Shown: positions 37,190 through 48,469 of the stretch, one piece after another
Layout of the letters: every line of letters begins with the position of its first letter
Position numbering within the stretch: the stretch's first letter is position 1
Origin: Pollenia angustigena
Lineage: Eukaryota > Arthropoda > Insecta > Diptera > Polleniidae
DNA: 64,000 nucleotides
Direction of reading: 5' to 3'
NCBI GenBank assembly: GCA_930367215.1
Contig: OV884059.1
Span: 5,170,945-5,234,944, forward strand
Program-made: the position numbers and the translations under genes
The notes under the pieces: generated by a model
What the model saw: the letters and a program-made list of their open reading frames with translations, nothing else
The model's database searches: none
What the model was told of the DNA's origin: nothing

Positions 37190-38090
37190 ACTTTTTTTAA
37201 TAAGACATTATAAAATATTAAAATATTAATTGTTTTATAAGGAAATATAAAGCATGTTGTTTTTTAAAGGCTAAAAAATAGGTTTTTTCAACCTTTAAAG
37301 GAGTAGTCTTTCTACTACTCTTTCTTCAAAAACTAGTTTTTAACAAAATAAAGAAATTTTATAACGTTTGTTTTTGAACAATAATTAAAGTACTTTTTAG
37401 AAAAGGTACCATATTAAGTACCTTTAAGAAGAAGTACTATATTAAATACCTTTAAGAAGAAGTACTATATTAAGTAGCTTTTTTAAAAAGTTTTATGATT
37501 GGGAAAAGATAAAATTAAGAAACAGCATCAAAATATTTATAATTATAACTACTATTTTCAGGAAAACTGAACACTGTATTAAAATAAAATAAAACAGATT
37601 CTCTACTTTAAATGATGTTTCTAAAAGGTACTTTTTTACTACTATTTAAAAAAATTTCCATTTTTAGATAAGTAATTACATATAAAAATAATAACAAGTT
37701 TTTATAAAGGAAATCTTTTATCTTTTAATATTTTTTTTAAAAAGTAGTATGTATTTTTATTACTTTTTCTTAAAAAAACTTAAATAGCATTAAAATTGCG
37801 GAAAAGAGATTTTTTGTGCAAATTAAATTAAGTAATAATTCTTCTACTATTTAACAAGAAGTGATTTTATTTAAAAAGGCCGAATAGAGTTTAATAAAGT
37901 TAGGTATTTAAAAAAGTAGTAGATATTTTTACTAAGTTTATTTAAAAAAGCTTAAGATTGAATAAAATAGACAAAATATTAAAAAACATTCTTTTTTAAA
38001 ACAAGCTAATTTTATTTAAAAAGCTTAAGATTGAAACAAAATAATACAAAATATTAAAAGTAATTTTTATTAAGGTTCTTTAAAAAAGTA
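37190..38090. repeat. GTAGTA-core repeats, fourth stretch, split by the LINE
   Basis: Copies such as AAAAAGTAGTAGATATTTTTAC and GGTTCTTTAAAAAAGTA alternate with AAGCTTAAGATTGAA.AAAAT spacers. The same unit continues beyond the LINE at 42444-42560 (GGTTCTTTAAAAAAGTAGTA), showing that the LINE inserted into one repeat. Confidence 0.75.
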
Positions 38091-38260
38091 AAGTTGTAAA
38101 GAGTTGTTGGCAACCCTGTGTTTATAAACATCAAAAAGATAAGCTCTGCAAAGTGATTATTTATTTAAAAAAAAAAATAATATATTATTATTGTGCTTTT
38201 TTACACAAGTTTGTGATCATTAAGTAAAACAAACAGTGATCAATTTTAATAAATTGGAGT

Positions 38261-39247
38261 ATGGCTGGAAAAAATCGTCGAAGTGTTTTAATTGCAAAAA
38301 TAATATGTGGCCAATGTAAGATGGAGATTAAGGAAGAAAAAGAGGAGAACATTACATGCGATAAATGCGGCAAAATTTTTCACTCAGTATGTACTAAACT
38401 TGACAAACGTCAATATGAACATTTGCTTGAAAACGAAAGTGAGGAATATGTTTGTCATCTGTGTGATGAAAGTAGTGTTACTGTGAAAGAAGAACTCAAA
38501 GAAATAAAAACAAAATTAAATAAGCTAGATCAGCTGAGTACAGTGACCGAAGCAATTGAGTTTATGTCTAAACAGTATGATGAGATTTTGAAGGGTATTG
38601 CTGAAAACAACAAGAAGGTCGATATGGTGCAGAAAGAGAATCGTTTATTAAAAAATGAAATTGCTACGTTAAAGGCATCTGTAAAACTTTTAAATAATCA
38701 ACGGGTCAAAAATGATTGCATAGTAAGAAATGTTGAAGTTAAAAAAGATGCAACTGCTATTGATACTGTTTTAGACCTATCGGGTAAAATCGGCATAGAT
38801 ATGAGGGAAGAGAGTATAGAAGAGGCCTATTTCTTTAAAAAGGGAAAAAATGATTGTGATAATAAGAAAACAATGGTTGTAAAATTTAACAACAAGCGTG
38901 AAAAAGACAAACTTATGCATTCGAAATCTAAACTAAAGGAAATTGAATCTACAAAATCTGTTTATATAAACGATTATTTGAGTAAAGAAACTCTTAGTCT
39001 CTTCAACTATGCTAAGACTTTAAAAACCATTGGCTATTGCTCTGTTTATACTTCTGGTGCCAGAGTATATGTAAAGAGGAATGAAATATCGAAGCCGAGA
39101 TACATTAATAATGAAGATGAAGTTGATAAAATTATGTCTGAAGCTGCAACTTTGAGACCTAAACGCAGATCGATGAATCGAGTTACCGTTGGTGCTGATG
39201 ACTCTGATGGCGAAGATAATCAGGCAGCATTTTTATCTCCAAATTAA
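38261..39247 (+). CDS. LINE ORF1: PHD-type zinc finger, coiled coil and FP-like nucleic-acid-binding domain
   Basis: A 328-residue protein. Residues 16-68 carry Cys16-Cys19, Cys33-Cys36, His41-Cys44 and Cys65-Cys68, the C4HC3 spacing of a PHD finger as found in ORF1 of several CR1-type LINEs. Residues about 75-145 are Lys/Glu-rich with heptad-like Leu/Ile spacing, a probable coiled coil for multimerisation. Residues about 150-285 (CIVRNVE, EEAYFFKKG, MVVKFNNKREKDKLM, VYINDYLS, VYVKRNE) fit the RRM-like/FP-type domain of LINE ORF1 proteins that packages element RNA. It ends with an acidic tail (DDSDGEDN). The ATG at 38261 is the first in frame. ORF2 begins 69 bp after its stop. Confidence 0.88.
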   Translation: MAGKNRRSVLIAKIICGQCKMEIKEEKEENITCDKCGKIFHSVCTKLDKRQYEHLLENESEEYVCHLCDESSVTVKEELKEIKTKLNKLDQLSTVTEAIEFMSKQYDEILKGIAENNKKVDMVQKENRLLKNEIATLKASVKLLNNQRVKNDCIVRNVEVKKDATAIDTVLDLSGKIGIDMREESIEEAYFFKKGKNDCDNKKTMVVKFNNKREKDKLMHSKSKLKEIESTKSVYINDYLSKETLSLFNYAKTLKTIGYCSVYTSGARVYVKRNEISKPRYINNEDEVDKIMSEAATLRPKRRSMNRVTVGADDSDGEDNQAAFLSPN

Positions 39248-39316
39248 ATTAAGTATAACTTTTAATTTTAAATTTTTTATTTAAAAAGTTTTAATTACAC
39301 AATTTTTTTCTCAATT

Positions 39317-42211
39317 ATGATAAATAATAAATACTTTTTTGATTTTGATAATTTTATAAATCATTTAAAAAACCAAACATTTTCGTATTTAAATATAATT
39401 TCTGTAAATATTAGAAGCATTTCATCGATAAGCAAATTTAATAGATTTAAAACACTAATTGCTAGTTTTCCCCAACTACCCAACATAATTGCTGTTCAGG
39501 AGACGTGGTTTAATTCCAAAATAGTGCAAATTTATCGTATTCCTGGATATAATTGTGTTCATTGCTGTAGAGATGATGGTTATGGAGGTACTTCCATTTA
39601 CGTTCGTGAAAATTTTCAATATACTGTAGAAGTTTGTGAAAGTAAACATTTTTGTGATTCTATCGTAATATCTTTGCACAATTATAAAATAAATGGGAAC
39701 CCGCTCAAAGTAATATCGTTTTATAGATCTCAAAAATGTGATATAAATACTTTTTCTGATATTTTGGAAAATTTTGTTAGTTTATATGGCCGTAGTAATT
39801 GCATTATTGTTGGTGATTCAAATGTAGACTTTTCTAATGGCGCAGTATCAGCTGATATTTTGAATTTACTGCTACATTTTGATTTTAAAAACTGCCATAG
39901 CTTGGTAACCCGTCCAGCCTCTGCAACTTCTATTGATAATGTATTTAGTAACCTTTCGAATGGGTTGTTTATTGATTCTGTTGAGTGTGATCTATCAGAT
40001 CATAATATGGTGTCTTGTCGAATCAAAAGTAATGTTCAAAGCACCAAACATTTTGAAATTATTCAGAAATTTTGTGATTACAATAAGTTTAAACATTTTT
40101 TTCAACATCATGAATCAAATCTGCATACTGGAAATCCTTCGGTTGACACTTCTAGATTAATAGAATGCCTTTCAAATGCTTATGATAATTCCTTGGTTGT
40201 AAGGAAAAGGAGGAAAATATTAAAAGATGAAATAGCGCCATGGATGAATGAAGACTTGCAAAACCTAATTTTGTTTAAGAAAAATTTGTTAAAGCAAAGA
40301 AGAAGAAGGCCAAACAATTCATATATACAAAATATATTAAAAAGAATAAGCAAAGTAATAAAGTCGGCATGTCGTGATTCTATGAACAATTATTATTTTC
40401 ATAATATTAGCAATACCCAGCACGATCCTAAAAAATGTTGGAGGTTTCTGAATGAAACTTTAGGTAGAAGTGTTAAAGCCCAAGTTAATTTAATAGATTC
40501 TAATGATGAGCTGATAACAAATGATGCTGTTAAATGTGAACTTTTTAATAAGTACTTTTTACAAGTCCCAAAAATTTTAAAACAACAAATTATAACATCT
40601 CAAGAGGATTCGTGTAACAATCTTAGAACTCTTAGATACCATCCAAACACTTTCCGTTTTAGTTACGCAACATTAGATGAAATTTCGCAAATCATTTCCA
40701 ACCTTACCATAAGTAAAAGTCCTGGTCATGATGGATTATCTCCAAGAGTACTAATTGAATGTAGTGATGAAATCTCACCTCATTTGGTGAAAATTTTTAA
40801 TCGTATTATTGAAACATCAGAATATCCGAATATTTTGAAAATATCAAAGATTGTTCCAATACCGAAAGAAATACATGCTCATAGCGTGGATAAATACAGA
40901 CCTATTTCTTTGCTACCAATAATAGATAAAGTTTTTGAGAAGTTAATACACAATCAGCTGTTGAAGTACCTAGAAACTAATAAGCTGCTTTATGATTGTC
41001 AATATGGTTTTAGAAAGGGGAGTGGGACGGACAATGCTGTTGTGAATGTCGTAAACTACATCTGTCAAGGATTAGATCAAGGCTTTTGCGGTGTGGGTGG
41101 AATTTTCTATGATTTTTCTAAAGCTTTTGATATCGTAGATCATGAAATTATGACTCAAAAGTTGCAGTATTATGGAATTTTAGGCAGTGAATTATGTCTT
41201 TTAAAAAGTTACCTGTACAACAGGAAGCAGTATGTGGAATTAAATGGTTGCAAAAGTTTTCTTGGTGTCGTTGAACATGGTGTACCACAGGGTAGTGTTT
41301 TGGGCCCGCTTTTATTCACTATATATGTAAATGATATTAATAATCTTGGACTGTATGGAAAAGTGTATATGTACGCAGATGATATTTCTGTGCTTTATCC
41401 ATACAAACATGAAACTGTACTAAAAGCCTATATGGAAAGAGATGCAGCCTTAATCTTTGAATATTCAAGACTTAACAAATTAATTATAAATGCGACAAAA
41501 ACCAAACTCCTCAGGTTTCGACCTCATTTAAGTAACAATGATGGAAGTTTTAGTATTTTTGTAAATGGTAATGAAGTCTTTGAAAGCCAATCAATAAGGT
41601 ATTTGGGAATCAATTTGCAATGTAATTTGTCATGGAATTTACATGTGGAGGAGCTAAAGTCGAAAATATCAGCTGTTATTGGTGTGTTATATAAATTTAA
41701 AAACAAATTTAATGAACAGACAAAATTAATGCTTTATCAGGCTTTAGTGCAAAGTCATCTGAACTATTTGGTAGTAGTATATGGTTGTAAAAATACCACG
41801 GAAATAAAATCCTTGCAGCGAGTTCAGAATATGGCATTAAAAAATGTATTTAATTTACCGTTACTGCATTCAACATTGTCCTTATACCAAGAAGTAGCAA
41901 AGAACATTTTACCCATAAGAGGACTATATAAAATGCAGCTATTGGTATTTGTTTTTAAATCATTACGAAATATTGGGCACAACACAATCACTTTTCAAAG
42001 GAATCAAGCCAGATTTAACACGAGAAACTGTTCTAATTTAAGAGTTGCAAGATGCAGATTAGAAACAACAAAGCAAAGAATCGAGTATGTTGGTGGATTA
42101 GAATTTAATAATTTGCCTCAAAACTTAAAAAATATACAAAGAATATCAATTTTTAAGTCAAGTATAAAAAAACATTTATTACAAAGTCTTGAAATGCTTT
42201 TAATTAATTGA
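39317..42211 (+). CDS. LINE ORF2: apurinic-like endonuclease plus reverse transcriptase
   Basis: A 964-residue protein. The N-terminal exonuclease-endonuclease-phosphatase domain shows QETW (Glu62), YGGTSIYVR, VGDSNVDF (Asp167, Asn169) and SDHN (Asp228, His229), the catalytic set that nicks the target. The reverse transcriptase follows: DKYRPISLLP, YGFRKGSGT, FYDFSKAFD (residues 597-605, catalytic Asp599), HGVPQGSVLGPLLF, and the YADD box at 686-689. YLGI and a C-terminal thumb region follow. No RNase H or zinc knuckle was recognised, consistent with CR1-type ORF2. All key residues are present and the frame is intact. The start Met at 39317 lies shortly before the endonuclease core. Confidence 0.95.
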   Translation: MINNKYFFDFDNFINHLKNQTFSYLNIISVNIRSISSISKFNRFKTLIASFPQLPNIIAVQETWFNSKIVQIYRIPGYNCVHCCRDDGYGGTSIYVRENFQYTVEVCESKHFCDSIVISLHNYKINGNPLKVISFYRSQKCDINTFSDILENFVSLYGRSNCIIVGDSNVDFSNGAVSADILNLLLHFDFKNCHSLVTRPASATSIDNVFSNLSNGLFIDSVECDLSDHNMVSCRIKSNVQSTKHFEIIQKFCDYNKFKHFFQHHESNLHTGNPSVDTSRLIECLSNAYDNSLVVRKRRKILKDEIAPWMNEDLQNLILFKKNLLKQRRRRPNNSYIQNILKRISKVIKSACRDSMNNYYFHNISNTQHDPKKCWRFLNETLGRSVKAQVNLIDSNDELITNDAVKCELFNKYFLQVPKILKQQIITSQEDSCNNLRTLRYHPNTFRFSYATLDEISQIISNLTISKSPGHDGLSPRVLIECSDEISPHLVKIFNRIIETSEYPNILKISKIVPIPKEIHAHSVDKYRPISLLPIIDKVFEKLIHNQLLKYLETNKLLYDCQYGFRKGSGTDNAVVNVVNYICQGLDQGFCGVGGIFYDFSKAFDIVDHEIMTQKLQYYGILGSELCLLKSYLYNRKQYVELNGCKSFLGVVEHGVPQGSVLGPLLFTIYVNDINNLGLYGKVYMYADDISVLYPYKHETVLKAYMERDAALIFEYSRLNKLIINATKTKLLRFRPHLSNNDGSFSIFVNGNEVFESQSIRYLGINLQCNLSWNLHVEELKSKISAVIGVLYKFKNKFNEQTKLMLYQALVQSHLNYLVVVYGCKNTTEIKSLQRVQNMALKNVFNLPLLHSTLSLYQEVAKNILPIRGLYKMQLLVFVFKSLRNIGHNTITFQRNQARFNTRNCSNLRVARCRLETTKQRIEYVGGLEFNNLPQNLKNIQRISIFKSSIKKHLLQSLEMLLIN

Positions 42212-42443
42212 AAACCTTTAAAGAGAAATTATAAAACTGTATATAATAAACATTTTTTTTTTTTCTTCTTTTTTTTTTAATTGATCTCATACACTTAATT
42301 AGTTAATTAATTTATTAGTTTTAAATAATTTTATGCCAACTCGCCTCAATAATGTCATTTGACGCTGAGGCAAATGTACAAATTTGTAAAATAAAATAAA
42401 GAAAAATAAAGTTAATAATAAAAAAAAAAAAAAAAAAAAAAAA

Positions 42444-42570
42444 GTAGTATTTTTACTACTTTTTTTAAAACAAGCTAATATTATTAAAAAAAGGCTTAAT
42501 ATCGAATTAAAATAACACAAAATATAAAAAATAATCTTTTTTAAGGTTCTTTAAAAAAGTAGTATTTTTA
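42444..42570. repeat. GTAGTA-core repeat downstream of the LINE
   Basis: GTAGTATTTTTACTACTTTT resumes directly after the LINE A-tail, followed by a second copy at 42543 (GGTTCTTTAAAAAAGTAGTA). Confidence 0.75.
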
Positions 42571-43960
42571 TTAAATTTTTTTAAAAACTTAAAAATTTAT
42601 TTTCTTCAATTAAATTTAATTTTCTTTACTTTTATTAAGAAAGCAAGCATTAAAACGTTATTTTTTTTAATTTAAGTGGTAAAATTTTGTATTTTAAGCA
42701 CGTTTGTGTTTTATTTTTTTTCTTCTTAATTCCCTTTTGAAATACTACACTTTGTTAATATAAAGAGCAACGATATTCGAAATTGTACTTTTTGTCTTAT
42801 TTTAACAATAAAAAATATTTAACAAAGTTACGTTAATTTTATTTGCTTTTATATTCTACATGTTCTTGTTTTATTTAGGCGGTTTTGCTTGTTAAAAAAG
42901 AAACAAATCCGCAAACAGACACACACTTAAAAGAAACAAAAGAAACCAAAAACACTTTTTAACACAAACTATAAAAAAAGAAACAAATATAATCTTGTGA
43001 AACTTTGTAAAAGTTTGAGCGTATACATGCTTGTTATGTGTCTGTGTGTGTGCGTGTCAGCGGTTAGCCTCACACACTATAACCCCACTTACAAGCAATT
43101 AAATTTAATTAAACAAAAACAAAAAAAGGATCTCAAACAGCCTAACACTATGGAAAACTATAGAGCTGAAACATTTCAGAATCACACACACACAATACTT
43201 TATGTTTAGGCTGCATTTTAGCTTTATGACAAATGGTTTTATAGAAAAAAGAAAAAAAGTCAAAGCAAACAAAAATTTTTTACAAAACAGAGAGATTCAA
43301 AAAGTTATGACTTTTTCACTTGGTTAACTGTAAACACATTCACATTGCTACAATATATACCACAATTTGGTGTTTGTGTGAGTGTGATTGTATGTGTGTG
43401 TGTGTGTGTTAGAGTCCTTCCTCTCTCAAAACATTTGAATTCAGCTCACCAAAATTAAGACGGAAGTGGGTAATTTAAAAAACAACTCATTTGCATTAAA
43501 TCAAACCATAACACACACATATGCACACACTTACACTTTAAAAGAAACTTTTTCTTTTACGCCAACACTCACACATACAGTTATAGACATTATGTAAAAA
43601 AAAAAACAAAAACCAAGAGATCTCTTAAATCATCATAAATTAACCTTGAACAGATAAAATGCTGAATATGTATTTTGAATATTTGTCTACGTTATGTTTG
43701 TTGTTGTTGTGGTTATTTTTAAGAGAAATCAAAGCTTGCTTGTAAACACACACTCACACACATTATTGTAAACCAGTTTCTAAAGGTATTAAAACAAAAA
43801 TAAGACAACTTTTGCACACGCAAAATTTACTCTGACCGAAGCTTTTAAATTTTTTTTAAACGTTTCTTTCACTTATTCGCACGCAATGTGGACTTTATAA
43901 TAATAATTATATTTTAATATGCATGTGGCAGTGTAAATAAAACTGAACTGGCAAAATAAA
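42571..43960. other. AT-rich DNA with CA/TG microsatellites
   Basis: (TG)n near 43392-43409, and CACACA tracts at 43185, 43510 and 43750. No coding match. The 70-codon open frame at 42997-43209 is low-complexity. Confidence 0.5.
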
Positions 43961-43965
43961 ATAAA

Positions 43966-45080
43966 GTAATTTGTTTTCATTTTTGTTTTTTGTTTACCCA
44001 CTTACAACTACATTTAGAGTTGACAGAAAATCAAACAATTGTGGTCGGGACTGTAAGAAAAGATAAACTCACTGTTTATTGTTGTTGTTTTTGTTTAAAC
44101 TTTGATATTGTTGCAAGTAAAACTGGGATTTTATAATTATTATTCGCTTAACAGTTTTTCTGTATAATATGGGCATATCCGTCAAAAGGTCCACCGTGAC
44201 CGACAATTTTAAAGTTATTAAAAGCTGATTATTTTACGATATTGTTATAGAGAAATATTTAGATTTTACTAATTTTATGAATTTACCCATCAATTTGTTC
44301 ACTTAGATAAACAATCAGACTGCAAAGTTGTGCAAACGTTATTTCTTATTTTTGAGAATGTTTTATTGTATGTTTTCTTTCATATGATCTTCCTGAAACG
44401 AGATGATATTTGATGAAAATTATTCCAAAAAAATGTTCTTACATGGTCTGAAATATAACGAAGAGTTTAAAGAGAAATATGCTATTCGGATCAACGGTAA
44501 GTTTTTATTTTATTTAAATCAATTTTCAGTTCAATTATTATGGAAAAAATTTCACGTTCGAAATGTCACGTATCGACCCAGATTTTGGGTAAAAAAAATA
44601 CGGAAGATTTTGGAATCAAACCAAAGACATTTTAATGTTACATTGTTACGTAAAATTTTGAAAGTAGTTTGACTAAAAAATTGTGCCAGGTTTCGCTGAA
44701 TTACGTCTTTTTATACATTGCCACAAAAACTACTTCTATTTTTTTCACGTTCGAACCGCTACATCTTTTGCCATTATCTTTGACCTAGATAAACTTTAAC
44801 ATAGACAACAGTACTTTCTTAGTGCTAAAATTTAAGTGTTAAAAGAACGTAAAAATATTTGTTGTTTAAAATGTTATTGCATTTTTGATGCGTACGACTG
44901 TCACGTTTAACACTTTCTTCTTTCTTTCTTTCTTTAGTTTTTCTAAAATCTCTGGATGAAGTTTCCCGACGATCTGGCCTAAGCAACCAGTGAAATGCGC
45001 ATAGGAATAGCTTATCCCATCAACAATAAATTTCAGTTTATCAATAGTATGAAATGGGAATTTCGCACACTTAAACGAAA
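43966..45080 (-). repeat. Diverged single copy of the 469-bp satellite unit, split by a ~760-bp insertion
   Basis: 43966-44165 matches the unit from TTTTCATTTTTGTTTT through CACTTACAACTACA, TAAACTTTGATATTGTT and CTTAACAGTTTT. Homology resumes at about 44930 with TAGTTTTTCTAAAA, ATGAAGTTTCC, GATGATCTGGCC-like, GCCTAAGCAACCAGTGAAAT and AGCTTATCCCATCAACAATA. Identity is roughly 80-85% by eye. It shows the unit exists as a dispersed sequence as well as in the array. Confidence 0.88.
44170..44925. other. Insertion within the diverged satellite copy, unidentified
   Basis: About 755 bp absent from the array units. It includes an 89-codon open frame (44403-44672) with no recognised motif and ends near a (TTTC)n run. 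No inverted termini or target duplication were found, so its nature is unknown. Confidence 0.45.
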
Positions 45081-45119
45081 CCTTGTTAATTATATTTTAA
45101 GTTTTCATACAGCTAAAAA

Positions 45120-45960
45120 AAAAACCTCTTTATTAGGGCCTGTGTTAAAATAGATATTTTTGATCTAAAAAAACTGTGACGGAACCAATTTTATTACAAT
45201 TATTTATGATTTTAGGCGTACTAAAGTGATTTTCGCGAGTGGGCTTAATAAGGGGCCTATGGTAAATTATGGACTGATCTTCAAAGAAATTTAGCAGTAC
45301 GATTTTTAGTCACGAATTTGTGCAAAATCTTACCTCAATCTGTGCATTTCGCCACCGCTAGTGCTAGATTTTAAAATGTATAACCGACTTTAATTAATTT
45401 TTTGTAATAACATTCCATTAGGAAGGCTTCCATACAAATATGGCGGTTTAATGAAGTTCTTTAATTTGGCCCCCTCATCGCATAACCCCACTTTATTTTT
45501 CATCCACCTCGTTTGTTTCTAACAAACCAACACACTATCTTTATTTCTTAAGGGGGCTTCCCCACAAAATTTTTCAATTTATCAATAAATTATATTTAAA
45601 CTTTTCATCTTTTTTGTATAAAATCAAAAGTTGTTGACAGATTTAAATCATTTATGGCTTGTTTTGTTTGGAATTTTGTTTGTTTAGTTTGAATTTCGGT
45701 TGTTTTTTAATTTATTCAATAAACAAAACCGTTTTTGAGTTACGCGAATTTATGTATGTTGTGCAGCCTTCTCCATTTTTGAAATCAAGAGCTAACCAAA
45801 AAACGGTAAGCACCACTGGATTCAGCAAAGCACTACTGGATTCAGCAAAGCACCACTGGATTCAGCAAAGCACCACTGGATTCAGCAAAGCACCACTGGA
45901 TTTAGCAAAGCACCACTGGATTCAGCGGGCTACCTACCATTAGATTATATTTTTCTCCAG
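45120..45960. repeat. Relative of the 54.5-56.8 kb inverted-repeat element
   Basis: Shared words include TACAAATATGGCGGTT, AAAATCAAAAGTTGTTGACA, ATCATTTAT.GCTTGTTTTG, GTTTTTGAGTTACGCGAAT and CACCACTGGATTCAGC. In this copy the last word is expanded into a 20-bp tandem repeat. Only one arm plus part of the central region is present. Confidence 0.75.
45809..45928 (+). repeat. 20-bp tandem repeat, six copies (AGCACCACTGGATTCAGCAA)
   Basis: Six consecutive 20-bp units with two substitutions (ACTACTGG in unit 2, GATTTAGC in unit 5). The word occurs once in each arm of the element at 54.5-56.8 kb, so this is a local expansion of part of that element. The open frame running through it is incidental, since 20 is not a multiple of 3. 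Confidence 0.95.
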
Positions 45961-47880
45961 TTTCCTAAAAACCGGCACAAAAATATACATTATTTTGTTA
46001 TCTTTCCTTTAGAAATTCCAAATATGTCTAAATTTGACCTTTGAAATTCATGATTTTAGGGTTAATGTTTTCCATAAAACCATTATTGTATATTTAAAAT
46101 TATCTGGACTTTTTGGTTTTACTTAAAATTCATTATTGTAAGAAAATTGGGCTAATTTGCCAAAATATGGCCAAAAAATTACTTTTTCCCGAAAATCTCA
46201 AAATTTAAATCGCAGCTACGGAAAAACTATGGTAGGTATCTTTAAAATTTTTTCGCATTTTTATTCCTTATTATATTTTCAATCAATCCCAATTAAATGA
46301 TATAAAAATTTGGAAATTTGTTAAACAAAATTTTTAAAAATTTGAAAATGGAGTTTTAAACTGCTGTTAAAAGAAAACAATTTTTTTGTCATACCTGTCA
46401 ATAGGTTAACGGTATCCTACGAAGACCAAAACTCATATACAAGTAAATAAGGGTATATTTTAAGTAAAAATATGATAATTTTATTCCTACATTTCTTGTT
46501 CAAGTTTTGATGGGAAAAACTACGGGGAGTTACGGTACAATTTCGCAAAAATTAAAAATAAGCAGCCCCTTAGGTATGGGGAAAAAGAAGGAGTACCTTC
46601 TAGAAGGCCTCTGTACTCCTTCTTTTGAATATACAAGGCCTGTTTACTCCATTCCATACTCATATCTTTTTGAACACACGTTGTCATTGCGGAGTAGGCC
46701 TTCCGCTTTCGTTTCTTTAGCAGGTACATAAGAATGGTAACGGGGGAAAAAAAATTATTTTGCTTTTGCAAAAAACAAAACAAAAAATGGAATGTGTATC
46801 TAACCTTTTTATCCGATCCTACTTCTATGAGGCATTCCGTGACAATTAGATAAGCATAGTAATCGGAAAAAAAAATTTTAAAACAGTCTATTAAAATGTA
46901 TTATATACATAGATTCTTTATCAATAATTTCCTTCCTTGACTATTCTGCATTAATATATACATAATGTCTCTCTCTTTGTCTCTCTGTTACAAATTTTAT
47001 TTACTGTAAAACAAAACAAATCAAATTTCCTTTTGGTTTGGATAATTAAACATTAACAAATATTTAAATCCAAAGCGAAGCATACAAACAAAGAAAATCG
47101 AATTCTATAGAAGCTAAAAATATCTATTTTATAGACATACAAATAAAAAAAGGCAAGAAAAGAATCATATATATATATACAAAAATACATATCGTCACAT
47201 AAAATGCAAAAGGTCATAACAACAATCATTTGTTTTTAATTTTAAAGCAACTACCTTTAGTCTACTGCATAATCAATTAAAAACTAGATATTGAATTGTT
47301 TTTGTTGCTATGCCCTTTTGCATTTCAAGTGAAGATATGAATATACATTTATGTATTTACATAAAATATCTAAAATTGTCTTTTACATGATTTGTATTGC
47401 CATCATAATGATTATATTGACTTTTCCCCTTTCTAACACACACACACACATTCATTGCTTATGTTTGTTATACTTTATTGTTTGTTGCCAAGTCGAAATA
47501 AATATTGAAAAAAAAGGACAAAAAGGCAGGACTGGTAAGCAAAATTTTGCCTTCATAAATGAATGACTTAAAGATATTGGAAACATAAAAATATATAGAT
47601 CCATGTCATAAAATTGGCACGCTTTGTTTATTTAACACGATAAGTAATTTGTAAAATCTTGTTAAATAAAAAAACCATTAAAGAAAGTCTAGTATAAACC
47701 AAGCCATGAGAACCAGAGTAGCCTAACTGCAATTATTTAAAAAAACTGCTCTAAACGGTAAAAAGCCAAAGGGCCACAGTGGCCTTAAATATAATTCAAC
47801 AATTTTTCATAGATGGCATTAGAATTTAAATCTTTGCCTATTAGAAATTTTAAAACATTGGTAGCTACTTTATCTACTAC
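45961..47880. other. AT-rich stretch with one strong small stem-loop
   Basis: No coding match. At 46582-46625 AAAGAAGGAGTAC pairs with GTACTCCTTCTTT across a 16-nt loop. 46940-47180 has CTCTCT and ATATAT microsatellites, and 47437-47450 is (CA)n. Otherwise nothing recognised. Confidence 0.5.
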
Positions 47881-47888
47881 TGAAAACC

Positions 47889-48170
47889 AGGGCTGTGAAG
47901 TCGGTAACGGAGTTGAGGTTTTTGTATCGGAATCGGAGTCGAAGTACTCACAAGAACTCGATATTAAAGCTCATTGCGGCACCTGTTAGAATCAAAATAT
48001 TGAACTGAAATTGCTTAAGAATTATTATATAATTATTTTCACACTAAATTAAACCCCTTAAAAGGTACCGCATTAAAAAAAAGAGTATAAAGTCAAATAA
48101 GGAACAGTCTCATACATATTTAGCATCAAGGTTATAGTAGGAGTCGGAGTCGGAGTCCGGCTTTCACAAC
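47889..48170. mobile_element. GGAGTCGGAGTC-rich non-autonomous hAT-like fragment
   Basis: It begins CAGGGCTGTGAAGTCGG and shows GGAGTCGG hexamer repeats near both ends (47920-47945 and 48140-48200). The right end CCGGCTTTCACAACT is a decayed complement of the left. CAGGGCTGTG...AGTCGG termini are typical of a widespread group of short hAT-like elements, as far as I recall. No duplication was resolved. Confidence 0.45.
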
Positions 48171-48469
48171 TACGGCGGTTGGAGTCGGAGCCGGAGTTAG
48201 AGTTTAGGCCCCTCTGGCTCTCATGGCCTCAATTATGAACTAAACAAACAAAAAATTCAAAAAAGAAGGCATATTTTAAAAATAAATTTACGAAAAAATT
48301 AACAAATTGTAAACAAATAGAACGTGAGAACTATTTCTTTTTTTTACAAGTTATTTTTTAACCATTTTTATTTTTCGAATGTTTTTAATGAATCAAATAT
48401 CAAATTTTTATGAAAAAGAAATAAACTTTAGTAAAAATTGACATTTTTTAAAAATATCGAAACTTTTTT

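Larger units (their letters stand above)
38091..42437 (+). mobile_element. Apparently full-length, intact two-ORF LINE (CR1/jockey-group)
   Basis: It starts at about 38091 and carries ORF1 (38261-39247), ORF2 (39317-42211), a short 3' UTR and an A-run (42421-42443). AAAAAAGTA precedes it (38082-38090) and follows it (42438-42446, merging with the A-tail), a target-site duplication of up to about 9 bp. Removing the insert restores the GGTTCTTTAAAAAAGTAGTA unit seen at 42543-42562. No stop or frameshift interrupts either ORF, so the copy is young and may be retrotransposition-competent. The 5' UTR is about 170 bp. Confidence 0.92.

Noticed and set aside
44403..44672. 89-codon frame in the insert of the diverged satellite copy
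   Set aside because: No motif recognised and no supporting context; kept only as part of an unidentified insertion.
45659..45943. 94-codon open frame with repeating TTGFSKA / HHWIQ residues
   Set aside because: The repeats are a 20-bp DNA minisatellite read through in shifting frames, not a protein repeat.
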